Positions 35,926 to 43,741 of a stretch of 64,000 nucleotides of DNA are shown in pieces. The stretch covers positions 1 through 64,000 of the forward strand of contig MIAR01000036.1 of the NCBI GenBank assembly GCA_001829185.1, read 5' to 3'. How positions within the stretch are numbered: position 1 is the stretch's first letter; every line of letters begins with the position of its first letter. The stretch comes from Spirochaetes bacterium GWB1_60_80 (GTDB lineage: Bacteria; Spirochaetota; Spirochaetia; Treponematales; UBA12059). Under the pieces are notes generated by a model, which saw only the letters and a program-made list of their open reading frames with translations, was not told where the DNA came from and made no database searches. The position numbers and the translations under genes are program-made.

Positions 35926-38900
35926 GGTGTATCTCCGTCGGATGGCGGCGTCACCGCTCGGGTATCGCCGTTGGCCGGCTGGACCGGCTGGCCGGAACGG
36001 CCACGGATCCGCTTGATGGCATGGTTCAGGTCCTGCTCGGTAAAGCTCCCCTTCTGGAGGTAGCGGGTGAGGCCATCCTGGAGGCGCAGGAAATCTTCGT
36101 GGCTGAGGTCTTTGGCGCTGATGATGATGATGGGCGTGCCGGTTAGCTCCGGGTCATGCCGGATGGTATCAAGGACGGTAAAGCCGTCCATGCCGGGCAT
36201 CATCAAGTCCAGGATGATGAGGTCTGGCTTGTTGGCCCGGGCCGCGGCCAGTCCAGCCGGGCCGCTTTGGGTGATCTTGATGTCGTAATGCTCGCTGTGC
36301 AGGATGCGGTCGAGGATAGCCAGGGCGTCGTTGTCGTCGTCGACGGCCAGTACCCGGCCGCCCTGGGGCGCCTTCTGGGCGATGACCTGCAGCAGTTCTT
36401 CGCGGTCGACCGGCTTGATCAGGAAATCGTCGGCGTTGAGCGACAGCGCTAGGTTCTTCTCGTGGAGCACGGAGCACATGATAACCGGTATGGAGGCCGT
36501 TTCGGGGTTGCCCTTGACCGCCTTGAGCACCTCCCAGCCGTCCATGTTGGGCATCATGACATCCAGCACCAGGACGTCCGGTCGTTGCCGTCGGATGGTC
36601 GACAGCACCTGGCGGGGGTCGTTTAGCTGGCTGACCTGCCATTTCTTGTGCAGTTGGAGGGCGATGGTGCGCGAGGCCGTCTCGTCGTCGTCGATGATCA
36701 GTATCTTGACCGGAGCGCTACGGGCTGGCGTGGCCGGGGCTGGTTCGTCGGCCAGTGGGGCGGACGCTAGCGCCGCCTTGGCTGCCTCGGTTGCCAAAGG
36801 GGCCGCCCCGGCGGCGGCCTCAACGGCGGGGGCGGCCGCTCCGGCCGTAACGCTTTCCGATGGCTTGGCCAGCGGGATAGTGAAGCTGAAATCGGAACCC
36901 TGGCCGGGACTGGAACGGGCGTTCAGCTTGCCGCCTTGCATTTCGACGAAGCGCCGGGAGATGGGTAAACCCAGGCCGGTGCCGCCGGACAAGCGGGCCG
37001 GCCCGCCGTCCAACTGGACGAATTCGTCGAAGGCGTGCGGTATTTCGGCCTGACGCATGCCGATGCCGGTATCGATGATGTGCACTTCGATAAAGCCAGC
37101 CTTTGGCTGGGCGCGGACCGTGATGCTGCCGCGCTCGGTGAATTTGGCGGCATTGGATACCAGGTTGAGCAGCACTTGCCGCAGGCGGGTCCGGTCTGCC
37201 CGGACGGCCGGCAGCTGGGCGGGCAGCACGACCTGCAGCTCGATCGGCTTGTCCTTGATCAGGCCCTGCGCGGTCAGCATGACGCCTTTAATTAGTTCGT
37301 CAATGGCGAAGTCCTCGAGGTAGAGGTCCATGCGGCCGGCCTCGATCTTGGCCAGGTCCAAGACGTCGTTTATCAGGCTCAAGAGGTGCCGCCCGGACTC
37401 CTCGATGCGGCTGAGCATGTCGAATTGGCCGTCGAACTGCTCGCTGGTCATTTCCTGGCGGATCAGGAAAGCGAAGTTGATAATCGAGTTGAGCGGGGTG
37501 CGTAATTCGTGGCTCATGTTGGCCAGGAACTGCGACTTGAGCTTGTTGGCTACCTCGGCTTCCTGGCGCGATTTCTCGGCCGCCTGGTAAAGGCGGGCAT
37601 TGTGCAAGGCCACGCTGGTCTGGCGGGCGATATTCTCGGCGAATTGGATGTCGCGGCGGGTGAAAGGGGCTTCCTCGGGGCTGCGCCAGCTGGCCAGCAC
37701 GCCCAGGATGCGGTTTTTGGCCATCAGCGGAATGGTCATCAGTTTCTCGGTGCCTTGCTGCCCAAAAACGTGGCCACCGTTGTCGACGTTGACGCAGCCC
37801 TCGATGTAAGCCCGGCCGATCAGGCCGACGCCGCTGGCGATGCGGTTTCCCCGGCTAATGCGGTGACCGTGGCCCGAAACCGAGACTGCCACCAGCATGT
37901 TGGTGGTCTGGTCGCCGACGAAGACGGCGCTGGTATCGCTGGATAGTAGGGGGTGGGCCAGGTCGACGATGCGTTCTAGCACCGTTTCCGGGTTGAGCGA
38001 GGCCGACACCTCGCGGCCGATCTCGGCCAGGGCCGAGGCTTCCTGCTCGCGGCGGCGGGTTTCCTTATACAGCCGGACGTTTTGAATGGCCGAGGAGGCC
38101 GTGGCCGCGATAGTGGTCAATAGTTCGATGTCGTCTTCGCTGAAATAGTAGTAATGGTCGAAATTCTGGGCCGATAAGACGCCCAACAGCTCGTTGCCGG
38201 CTTTCAGCGGCAGGCCCAGCCAGGTTTTCGGGATGCGCGAGGCGCGCAGTATGCCGCCCAGCCGGACCAGCTCGTTCTCGCTGTCGTGGTCCACCAGCAG
38301 CATCCGGCCGGATTCCAGTACCCGGGAAGTCAGGCCTTCGCCGATCTTGAAAGGCAAAATGGGCTTGTTGGCGCCTTCGATATAGAAATACGGCGTGTGG
38401 ATGGTTTCGCGATCGTCATCGAGGATGGCCAGGTACAGCACCTCGCAGTTGAATATCTCGCGGATGGTCTCGCCGATAAGGCAACATAGCTCCGGCAGCT
38501 CTAGTTGCTGGTTGGTGGCGGCCGAAATCTTGTTCAAGGCGGCCAGTTCCTGTAGGCGTTTCCGGGTTTCGGCGTAGAGACGGGCGTTTTCGTAGGCTAT
38601 GGAGACGTGCGAGGCGAAGGCCGCGGCAAAGAAGACATGGGCGGTCTGGTAGACATCCAGCTGGTTGCTGCCCAGTTCCAGGATGCCGATGCGCCGTCCG
38701 CCTGTGGACAGCGGCACGCCCATCCAGGAGCGCACCGCGTCGTACTCGGGAATATCGGCGTACTGTTGCCAGCGGCTTTCCTTGCGGACATCGGCGATGA
38801 TCAGAGGCAGCCCGGTTTCGATGACCTCGCGGTTGATGGGGCTGGTTTCCAGCGGCAGCAGGACATCCTTCAAGCCTTCTGGATTCTGGAAACCGATACT

Positions 38901-39158
38901 GCTGCGCATGAACAGGACATCGCCCTGCAGTATCTGGATGACGGCATAGTCGAACGGCAGTACCATGTCGACCGATTTAAGGATGCGTTGCAGGACTTCG
39001 TCGGGGTCAAGCGATGAATTGACCAGTCTTGAGACTTCCAGCAGGATGCGGGCGGTATTGTTGATGTCGTCGTTGGCTGTACCGTGCTGCCCCTGGGCGC
39101 CTGTCATGCTGCCAGTCTCCTGTCCGGACCGAAAAAGGTTACTGTCATTGTCATTCAA
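35922..39158 (-). CDS. Hybrid histidine kinase: GAF x3, HisKA, HATPase, two receivers
   Basis: 1078 aa, with no membrane segment. Order: three GAF domains (about 35-200, 205-370, 375-540), a coiled helix, HisKA with phosphoacceptor His in SHELRTPLNS (about 565), HATPase with N box VSNAAKF and G boxes DTGIGM and GGTGLGL, an Ala/Pro-rich linker (about 785-835), receiver 1 (IIDDDE, DVMMPNMDG, LIKPVD) and receiver 2 (VDDDND, DLMMPGMDG). Both receiver Asp residues are present. It is a cytoplasmic sensor with three possible small-molecule or redox inputs. It overlaps the HD-GYP gene and so likely feeds c-di-GMP turnover. Confidence 0.93.
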   Translation of the reverse strand: MNDNDSNLFRSGQETGSMTGAQGQHGTANDDINNTARILLEVSRLVNSSLDPDEVLQRILKSVDMVLPFDYAVIQILQGDVLFMRSSIGFQNPEGLKDVLLPLETSPINREVIETGLPLIIADVRKESRWQQYADIPEYDAVRSWMGVPLSTGGRRIGILELGSNQLDVYQTAHVFFAAAFASHVSIAYENARLYAETRKRLQELAALNKISAATNQQLELPELCCLIGETIREIFNCEVLYLAILDDDRETIHTPYFYIEGANKPILPFKIGEGLTSRVLESGRMLLVDHDSENELVRLGGILRASRIPKTWLGLPLKAGNELLGVLSAQNFDHYYYFSEDDIELLTTIAATASSAIQNVRLYKETRRREQEASALAEIGREVSASLNPETVLERIVDLAHPLLSSDTSAVFVGDQTTNMLVAVSVSGHGHRISRGNRIASGVGLIGRAYIEGCVNVDNGGHVFGQQGTEKLMTIPLMAKNRILGVLASWRSPEEAPFTRRDIQFAENIARQTSVALHNARLYQAAEKSRQEAEVANKLKSQFLANMSHELRTPLNSIINFAFLIRQEMTSEQFDGQFDMLSRIEESGRHLLSLINDVLDLAKIEAGRMDLYLEDFAIDELIKGVMLTAQGLIKDKPIELQVVLPAQLPAVRADRTRLRQVLLNLVSNAAKFTERGSITVRAQPKAGFIEVHIIDTGIGMRQAEIPHAFDEFVQLDGGPARLSGGTGLGLPISRRFVEMQGGKLNARSSPGQGSDFSFTIPLAKPSESVTAGAAAPAVEAAAGAAPLATEAAKAALASAPLADEPAPATPARSAPVKILIIDDDETASRTIALQLHKKWQVSQLNDPRQVLSTIRRQRPDVLVLDVMMPNMDGWEVLKAVKGNPETASIPVIMCSVLHEKNLALSLNADDFLIKPVDREELLQVIAQKAPQGGRVLAVDDDNDALAILDRILHSEHYDIKITQSGPAGLAAARANKPDLIILDLMMPGMDGFTVLDTIRHDPELTGTPIIIISAKDLSHEDFLRLQDGLTRYLQKGSFTEQDLNHAIKRIRGRSGQPVQPANGDTRAVTPPSDGDTP

Positions 39159-39211
39159 GAATGGGAATTTGTCAATTTCCTCGAAGGCTCCGGGCCAGGA
39201 TGGATCAGCAA

Positions 39212-39240
39212 TTGCCAGTCAGGCGCTTTTTTGCTAGAAT
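39212..39240 (+). promoter_or_regulatory. Candidate promoter of valS
   Basis: TTGCCA (39212-39217), 17-bp spacer, TAGAAT (39235-39240), with a leader of about 67 nt before ATG 39314. No T-box-like structure was noticed in the leader. Confidence 0.65.
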
Positions 39241-39313
39241 AGCTCGACCAGGGGGTTCCAACCCCGTCCGTCGTCAGCCAGTGCCGATGGAGCCCGCTCG
39301 ACAAAGGATGTAT

Positions 39314-41965
39314 ATGAAAGCCATCGAATTAGCCAAAGCCTACGATCCCGCCGAATTCGAGGATCGCGTCTACCAGGCCTGGCAGGACTCCGGTCACTTC
39401 CAGCCTGCTCCGGCCGCCGCCGACGGCAATAAGGCCAAGCCCTTTGTCATTGTCATGCCGCCGCCTAACGTTACCGGCATCCTGCACGTCGGGCACGCTC
39501 TCAATAACTCGCTCCAGGACATCCTGATCCGCTACCACCGCATGACCGGCCGGCCCACCCTCTGGGTGCCGGGCACCGACCATGCCGGCATCGCCACCCA
39601 GCACGTGGTGGAGCAGCGGCTCAAGGCCAAGGGTATCCGCCGCCGCGATCTGGGGCGGGAGAAATTTATAGAAGAAACCTGGCGGGTCAAAGAGGAGCAC
39701 CACGCCGTCATCAAGCGGCAGCTGCAGAAGATCGGCTCGTCCTGCGACTGGTCGCGCGAGCGCTTCACCCTCGACGAGGGCCTGTCCAAGGCGGTGCGCG
39801 AGGTGTTCGTCACCCTGTACGAGCGCGGCTTGATTTACCGCGGTAAGTACCTAGTCAACTGGTGCTGCAGCTGCGGCACCGCCCTGGCCGACGACGAGGT
39901 CGAGCACGAGGACGCCAAAGGCGCCATGTACCACCTCCGCTATCCCTACGCCGACGGTTCCGGCTTCGTGGAAATAGCCACTACCCGCCCGGAAACGATG
40001 CTGGGCGATACCGCCGTGGCCTGCCACCCGGACGACGAGCGCTACCAGCACCTGGTGGGCAAGCTGCTGGAGTTGCCGCTGACCGGGCGCCAGATTCCGC
40101 TCATCGCCGACAGCTACGTGGACCGCGCCTTCGGCACCGGCCTGGTCAAGATTACCCCGGCCCACGACAGCAACGACTTCGAGGTCGGCAACCGCCACAA
40201 CCTAGAACGCATCAACATCCTTAACCCGGATGGCACCCTCAACGAGAACTGCCCGGAAAAATACCGCAACCTGAAGGCCAAAGACGCCCGTAAGCTGGTG
40301 GTGGAAGACCTCAAGGCCCTGGAGTTTTTCATTGACGAGAAACCCATCGTCCACGCCGTCGGCCACTGCTACCGCTGCCATAATGTGGTGGAGCCCTACC
40401 TGTCCGAACAGTGGTTCGTCAAGATGAGGCCGTTGGCCGACAAGGCGCTTAAAGCCTGGCGCGATGGACAGATCAAGTTCTATCCGCAGCGCTGGGACCA
40501 TACTTACGAGAACTGGATGACCAATATCCGCGACTGGTGCATCAGCCGCCAGCTGTGGTGGGGCCACCGCATCCCGGTCTGGTACTGCGACCACTGCGGC
40601 GCCGTGCTGGTCGCCCGCGACGAGCCTAGTATCTGCCCGAAGTGCCAGTCCACCGCCTTGCGCCAGGACGAGGACGTGCTCGATACCTGGTTCAGCTCCT
40701 GGCTGTGGCCGTTCAGCGCTATGGGCTGGCCGAAGGACAGCGCCGACCTGCGTAAATTTTATCCCACCAGCACCCTGCTAACCGGGTTCGACATCATCTT
40801 CTTCTGGGTGGCGCGCATGGTCATGGCCGGCCTGGAGTTCACCGGCCAGGTGCCCTTCCAGGATATCTGCATGACCACGCTGGTGCGCGACAAGCAGGGC
40901 CGCAAGATGTCCAAGAGCCTAGGCAACGGCATCGACCCGCTGGAAATCGTCGACGAGTTCGGCGCCGACGCCCTGCGCTTTACCCTGTGCTTCATGTTTA
41001 CCGCCAGCCAGGACATCCTGATCAACAAGGACGACTTCAAGCTGGGTTCCAAGTTCTCCAATAAGGTCTGGAACGCCAGTCGCTTTATCCTGATGAACCT
41101 GGAAGGGGTGGAGTTGCAGCTAGCGCCGGACTTGATCGACGTCGACCGCTGGATCTGGCAGCGCCTGAACGCCTGCTCGGCTCAGGTGGCCGAGTCTCTT
41201 AAAACCTACCGCTTCAACGACGCGGCCGGCGCCGTCTACGAGTACTTCTGGAACGATTTCTGCGACTGGTACGTGGAGGCCACCAAGTTGTCTACCCGCT
41301 CCGGCGACGAGCGGGAGAAAAACCGGGCCCTTTCGGTACTGCTGCAGGTGCTGGAGGAATCGTTACGCCTGCTGCACCCCTTCCTGCCCTTCGTGACCGA
41401 GGAAATCTACGGCAAACTGCCCACCGCCCAGGGCTTGCTTATCGGCCAGGCCTGGCCGGTGGCCCGCTCGGAGCGCGAACAGCCCGAATTGGAACGGCAA
41501 TTTGGCAGCCTCAAGCAGCTGGTGTCGCTGGTGCGCTCGCTGCGCAGCGAATTTGGCATCGCCCCCGACAAGAAACTGCGCGTGGCGCTGCGTTTTGGCG
41601 CCGACAGCCTGAATCGCGACTTCATCCAGCAGAATTCGGCGCTGGCGGCCTTGCTTATCAACGCTGATAGCCTAGAATTCACCCAGGACAAGCCGGAGGG
41701 CAGCCTGGCCCTGGCCGGCAGCGGCTTCGATGTCCACGTCTTTGCCCGCGAGGCGGTCGACGTCCAGGCCCTGGCCGCCCGCTTCCGCAAGGAGGCCGAT
41801 AAGGACCGGCAGTATATCGAGCGCACCAGCGCCAAGCTGGCCAACCAGGCCTTTGTCGGCAGCGCGCCGGCCGAGGTCGTGGCCGCCGAGCGGCGCCGCC
41901 AGGACGAAGTCAAGGAGCATTTGGCCAAGCTGGAATCCTATCTGGTCGACTTGACCAGGGAGTGA
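39314..41965 (+). CDS. valS: Valyl-tRNA synthetase
   Basis: 883 aa from ATG 39314; AAAGG lies 6 nt upstream, while ATG 39308 directly abuts it. It charges tRNA-Val and edits mischarged Thr. Class Ia landmarks: HIGH-type HVGH (residues 58-61) in PPPNVTGILHVGHALN, the CP1 editing domain with TTRPETMLGDTAVA, KMSKS (531-535) in GRKMSKSLGNGIDP, the anticodon-binding region and a C-terminal coiled-coil arm (ALAARFRKEADKDRQYIE). Length is normal. The stop overlaps the start region of a small HD hydrolase gene, so the two are probably co-transcribed. Confidence 0.97.
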   Translation: MKAIELAKAYDPAEFEDRVYQAWQDSGHFQPAPAAADGNKAKPFVIVMPPPNVTGILHVGHALNNSLQDILIRYHRMTGRPTLWVPGTDHAGIATQHVVEQRLKAKGIRRRDLGREKFIEETWRVKEEHHAVIKRQLQKIGSSCDWSRERFTLDEGLSKAVREVFVTLYERGLIYRGKYLVNWCCSCGTALADDEVEHEDAKGAMYHLRYPYADGSGFVEIATTRPETMLGDTAVACHPDDERYQHLVGKLLELPLTGRQIPLIADSYVDRAFGTGLVKITPAHDSNDFEVGNRHNLERINILNPDGTLNENCPEKYRNLKAKDARKLVVEDLKALEFFIDEKPIVHAVGHCYRCHNVVEPYLSEQWFVKMRPLADKALKAWRDGQIKFYPQRWDHTYENWMTNIRDWCISRQLWWGHRIPVWYCDHCGAVLVARDEPSICPKCQSTALRQDEDVLDTWFSSWLWPFSAMGWPKDSADLRKFYPTSTLLTGFDIIFFWVARMVMAGLEFTGQVPFQDICMTTLVRDKQGRKMSKSLGNGIDPLEIVDEFGADALRFTLCFMFTASQDILINKDDFKLGSKFSNKVWNASRFILMNLEGVELQLAPDLIDVDRWIWQRLNACSAQVAESLKTYRFNDAAGAVYEYFWNDFCDWYVEATKLSTRSGDEREKNRALSVLLQVLEESLRLLHPFLPFVTEEIYGKLPTAQGLLIGQAWPVARSEREQPELERQFGSLKQLVSLVRSLRSEFGIAPDKKLRVALRFGADSLNRDFIQQNSALAALLINADSLEFTQDKPEGSLALAGSGFDVHVFAREAVDVQALAARFRKEADKDRQYIERTSAKLANQAFVGSAPAEVVAAERRRQDEVKEHLAKLESYLVDLTRE

Positions 41966-41967
41966 GC

Positions 41968-42600
41968 ATGCCTCTTAGTAACGGAATCAATAAAAAGCCT
42001 GACGCGGCCGGCCAGCACCCTCCGCCTCTGCCGGCCGGCGCGGTCATGAAGCAGGCCGACATGATCGTCCTCAAGGAAATGCACCTGGCGCCGTACATCC
42101 AGCTGGCCACTGCCTTAATCGGCCAGCGCCGTCATTCCGGCGGCAACATGTTCCGGCACCAGATCGACACCATGGCCGTGCTGCTGGACTACGGCTACAT
42201 CGACTCCATCCTGCTCAAGGCCTCGGTGGTACACGACTTGTTCGAGGATATGCCCGGTTTCGACCGGAGCAAGGTGCTGGAAATAGACGACGAGAGCGAC
42301 GAAGTGTACAAGCTGATCCTGGAGGTAACCAAGCGCCCGGTGGAAAGCAAACCCGAGTTCCTGACCCGCATCCGCGAGTACGGCTCGGAGCGGGCGCTTA
42401 TCCTGAAAAGCGCCGACCGCATCAGTAACATGATCTCGCTCGGCTACGTCACCGACCTGTCCTTCATCAAGCGCTATACCGACGAGACGGAAGCCTACCT
42501 CTTCCCGATCGCCGCCCGGGCCAATCCGGCCATGCATCACGAATTGGTCGACCTGGTGACCACCCGCCGCAGCTTCATGAACCGCTGCGCCGAAATCTGA
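41968..42600 (+). CDS. Small HD-domain hydrolase, SpoT/MESH1-like
   Basis: 210 aa from ATG 41968, with CAGGGAG upstream. The HD motif is VVHDLFEDMPGF; together with FRHQIDTMAVLLDYG before it and LKSADRISNM after it, the pattern follows the (p)ppGpp hydrolase half of RelA/SpoT proteins (H...HD...ED...KxADR.xNM). No synthetase, TGS or ACT domain is present, so this is a stand-alone hydrolase candidate. Its position immediately after valS fits a link to amino-acid starvation signalling, but alarmone hydrolysis is inference and other nucleotides are possible. Confidence 0.7.
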   Translation: MPLSNGINKKPDAAGQHPPPLPAGAVMKQADMIVLKEMHLAPYIQLATALIGQRRHSGGNMFRHQIDTMAVLLDYGYIDSILLKASVVHDLFEDMPGFDRSKVLEIDDESDEVYKLILEVTKRPVESKPEFLTRIREYGSERALILKSADRISNMISLGYVTDLSFIKRYTDETEAYLFPIAARANPAMHHELVDLVTTRRSFMNRCAEI

Positions 42601-42630
42601 CAGCCAATCGCATACCACAAGGAGAAAACC

Positions 42631-43302
42631 ATGGAAGCAAACTGGACCCGCTCAAGCCTCGCCAAGACTATCGACCATACCGTCCTCAAGGCCATCGCCA
42701 CCGAACAGCAGGTGCGCGAACTGTGCGTCGAGGCGAAGGCCAACAATTTCGCCAGCGTCTGTGTCAATCCCTGTTGGGTGCCGCTCTGTGCCCGCGAACT
42801 GGCCGGCAGCAAGGTGATGGTCTGCACCGTCATCGGTTTCCCCCTGGGCGCCAATTCCAGCGCCATCAAGGCCGAGGAAGCCACCCAGGCCGTCAAGCAG
42901 GGCGCCCATGAGGTGGACATGGTTATCAACCTGGGCGCCGTCAAGTCCGACGACTGGAAGCTGGTCGAGGATGACATCAAGGCCGTGGTCAAGGCCGCCG
43001 GTAAGGCCACCGTCAAGGTGATACTCGAAACCTGTTACCTGACCGAGGCCGAGAAGGTGCGGGCCTGCGAGGTCAGCGAGAAGGCCGGCGCCCATTTCGT
43101 CAAGACCAGTACTGGCTTCGGCACCGGCGGCGCCACGGCCGACGATGTCCGGCTGATGAAGCAGGCCGTAGGCGGGCGCCTCAAGGTCAAGGCCTCCGGC
43201 GGCATTCGCAGTTACCACGACGCCATCAAGATGCTGGAGGCCGGCGCCGACCGTATCGGCGCCTCTTCCAGCGTCACCATCGTCAGCGAATTGCCGGAAT
43301 AA
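42631..43302 (+). CDS. deoC: Deoxyribose-phosphate aldolase
   Basis: 223 aa, AAGGAG upstream. It cleaves 2-deoxyribose-5-phosphate to glyceraldehyde-3-phosphate and acetaldehyde. TIM-barrel catalytic residues: D96 in HEVDMVIN, Schiff-base K158 in FVKTSTGF and K187 in KVKASGGI. Length is typical of the bacterial short form. No other deo gene is nearby. Immediately after the stop comes a perfect 13-bp hairpin without a T tract and then an array of 65-bp hairpin units, so its transcript may carry a long structured 3' end. Confidence 0.95.
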   Translation: MEANWTRSSLAKTIDHTVLKAIATEQQVRELCVEAKANNFASVCVNPCWVPLCARELAGSKVMVCTVIGFPLGANSSAIKAEEATQAVKQGAHEVDMVINLGAVKSDDWKLVEDDIKAVVKAAGKATVKVILETCYLTEAEKVRACEVSEKAGAHFVKTSTGFGTGGATADDVRLMKQAVGGRLKVKASGGIRSYHDAIKMLEAGADRIGASSSVTIVSELPE

Positions 43303-43303
43303 G

Positions 43304-43332
43304 CGTGAAGCTGTCCTGCGGACAGCTTCACG
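43304..43332. other. Perfect 13-bp hairpin after deoC
   Basis: Arms 43304-43316 and 43320-43332 pair perfectly around a 3-nt loop (TGC). It starts 2 bp after the deoC stop. There is no T run, so it is not a standard terminator; it forms the first hairpin of the array that follows. Confidence 0.85.
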
Positions 43333-43653
43333 TCGCCAACCGGCTGCCCGGATGGCGCGGCACCGAGCAGGACTGCCCGTTCCGGGCAGCCCTCACGTCG
43401 CCAACCGGCTGCCCGGATGGCGCGGCACCGAGCAGGACTGCCCGTTCCGGGCAGCCCTCACGTCGCCAACCGGCTGCCCGGATGGCGCGGCACCGAGCAG
43501 GACTGCCCGTTCCGGGCAGCCCTCACGTCGCCATCCAGCTAGCGCCGGATGGCGCGGCACCGAGGAGGGCGGCCCGGCGGGTCCGCCTCACGTCGCCAAC
43601 CGGCTTGCGCCAGTTGGCGCGGCGCCGCGGTACCCTGGAATTCTGCCCAGGCG
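43329..43653. repeat. Five-unit 65-bp hairpin array
   Basis: CACGTCGCC recurs at 43329, 43394, 43459, 43524 and 43589, exactly 65 bp apart. Each unit has two inverted repeats separated by constant linkers (CTCACGTCGCC and GCGCGGCACCGAG). Units 1-3 are nearly identical: GCCAACCGG/CCGGATGGC and CTGCCCG-TTC-CGGGCAG. In unit 4 the first hairpin becomes GCCATCC/GGATGGC and in unit 5 GCCAAC/GTTGGC, so base pairing is kept by changes on both arms. The period is not a multiple of three and no convincing gene runs through it. Confidence 0.88.
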
Positions 43654-43741
43654 CTACAGCTGGACGAAAATTTACCGATGATATGATAAGCCTGGAAACG
43701 GCGCGGTTTGGCGGGCGCTTGATCTACAAAGGGGATTTTCA

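Noticed and set aside
43329-43653. 65-bp array as a CRISPR
   Set aside because: There are no unique spacers; the whole 65-bp unit repeats and no cas gene is present.
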